From positions 36,662 through 42,787 of the forward strand of contig DBKQ01000021.1 of the NCBI GenBank assembly GCA_002298545.1: a stretch of 6,126 nt of DNA, in the 5' to 3' direction. Every line of letters begins with the position of its first letter. The first letter of the stretch is position 1. This document shows, piece after piece, positions 5,975-6,126 of this stretch. The notes under the pieces were generated by a model that was given only the letters and a program-made list of their open reading frames with translations, was not told the DNA's origin and did not search any database. This stretch comes from Prevotella sp. UBA746 (GTDB lineage Bacteria > Bacteroidota > Bacteroidia > Bacteroidales > Bacteroidaceae). The position numbers and the translations under genes were made by a program.

Positions 5975-6038
5975 GGAATAGAGATTATTTGTATAAGATT
6001 AGAGAAGAGAGATTAGTGAATAGAGATTATTAGTATTA
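5955..6038 (+). repeat. 42-bp purine-rich tandem repeat overlapping the glycosylase stop
   Basis: Two adjacent 42-bp units, 5955-5996 and 5997-6038, match at 38 of 42 positions. Each begins GATTAGAGA and contains internal GAGATTAG/GATTA echoes. The first unit holds the last glycosylase codons (from the second base of Gly224's codon through LERRD) and its TAG stop at 5972-5974. There is no hairpin structure visible, and the repeat is unrelated in sequence to the GC-rich elements. Confidence 0.88.
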
Positions 6039-6091
6039 TAATTAATGGAGACACGAACAATCTGAATTTATGTATACAAAGAGTATCTTTA

Positions 6092-6123
6092 ATTCTTCAT
6101 TTTTCACTCTTCATTCTTCATTT
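6092..6123 (+). repeat. Short pyrimidine-rich repeat (ATTCTTCATTT type)
   Basis: ATTCTTCATTT occurs perfectly at 6092-6102 and 6113-6123 with a related CACTCTTCATT overlapping between them. Runs of this TTCTTCATT/TTCACTCTTCA type are frequent between genes in Prevotella and Bacteroides (general knowledge). The array may continue beyond the window. No gene is seen between 5975 and 6126. Confidence 0.65.
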
Positions 6124-6126
6124 AAA

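Overview
The window looks like a chromosomal segment from a member of the order Bacteroidales, most likely Prevotella or a close relative. The support is: a TonB-dependent receptor ending in an aromatic residue; lipoproteins with acidic residues just after the lipid-modified Cys, as in Bacteroidetes surface lipoproteins; promoters of the Bacteroidetes type (TTTG, about 20 bp, TAnnTTTG); A/T-rich start regions without a Shine-Dalgarno sequence; and GC-rich CCCTCCC/GGGAGGG repeats of a kind common in this phylum. The genus is an inference.

Left part (1-3907, minus strand): a three-gene operon read right to left. It starts at a well-formed promoter (3932-3963) and encodes an 859-residue outer-membrane TonB-dependent receptor (1328-3907), a DUF5689 lipoprotein (383-1312) and a second lipoprotein with an OB-fold-like, DUF6359-type start that runs off the window (1-346). 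The gaps are only 15 and 36 bp. No SusD is visible, so the two lipoproteins are the likely surface partners of the receptor.

Middle (3908-5190): a 233-bp divergent intergenic region, then on the plus strand an exported nuclease-like protein of the endonuclease/exonuclease/phosphatase (EEP) family with all the usual metal and catalytic motifs. An exported EEP enzyme next to OB-fold-type surface lipoproteins and a TonB-dependent channel suggests a locus for breaking down and importing nucleic acids, nucleotides or another phosphodiester. This is inference; the substrate cannot be read from the sequence.

Right part (5191-6126, plus strand): a uracil-DNA-glycosylase-superfamily gene (5285-5974) embedded in repeats. 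A GC-rich 29-bp element occurs three times: once in inverted orientation just after the nuclease gene, and twice inside a 54-bp tandem repeat that is translated in frame as residues 7-42 of the glycosylase. Each copy has both a perfect 7-bp hairpin and a four-run G-quadruplex motif that compete for the same G tracts. A different 42-bp tandem repeat supplies the last codons and the stop of the same gene. A TTCTTCATT-type repeat ends the window. The repeat-built ends of this gene are the most unusual thing in the window.
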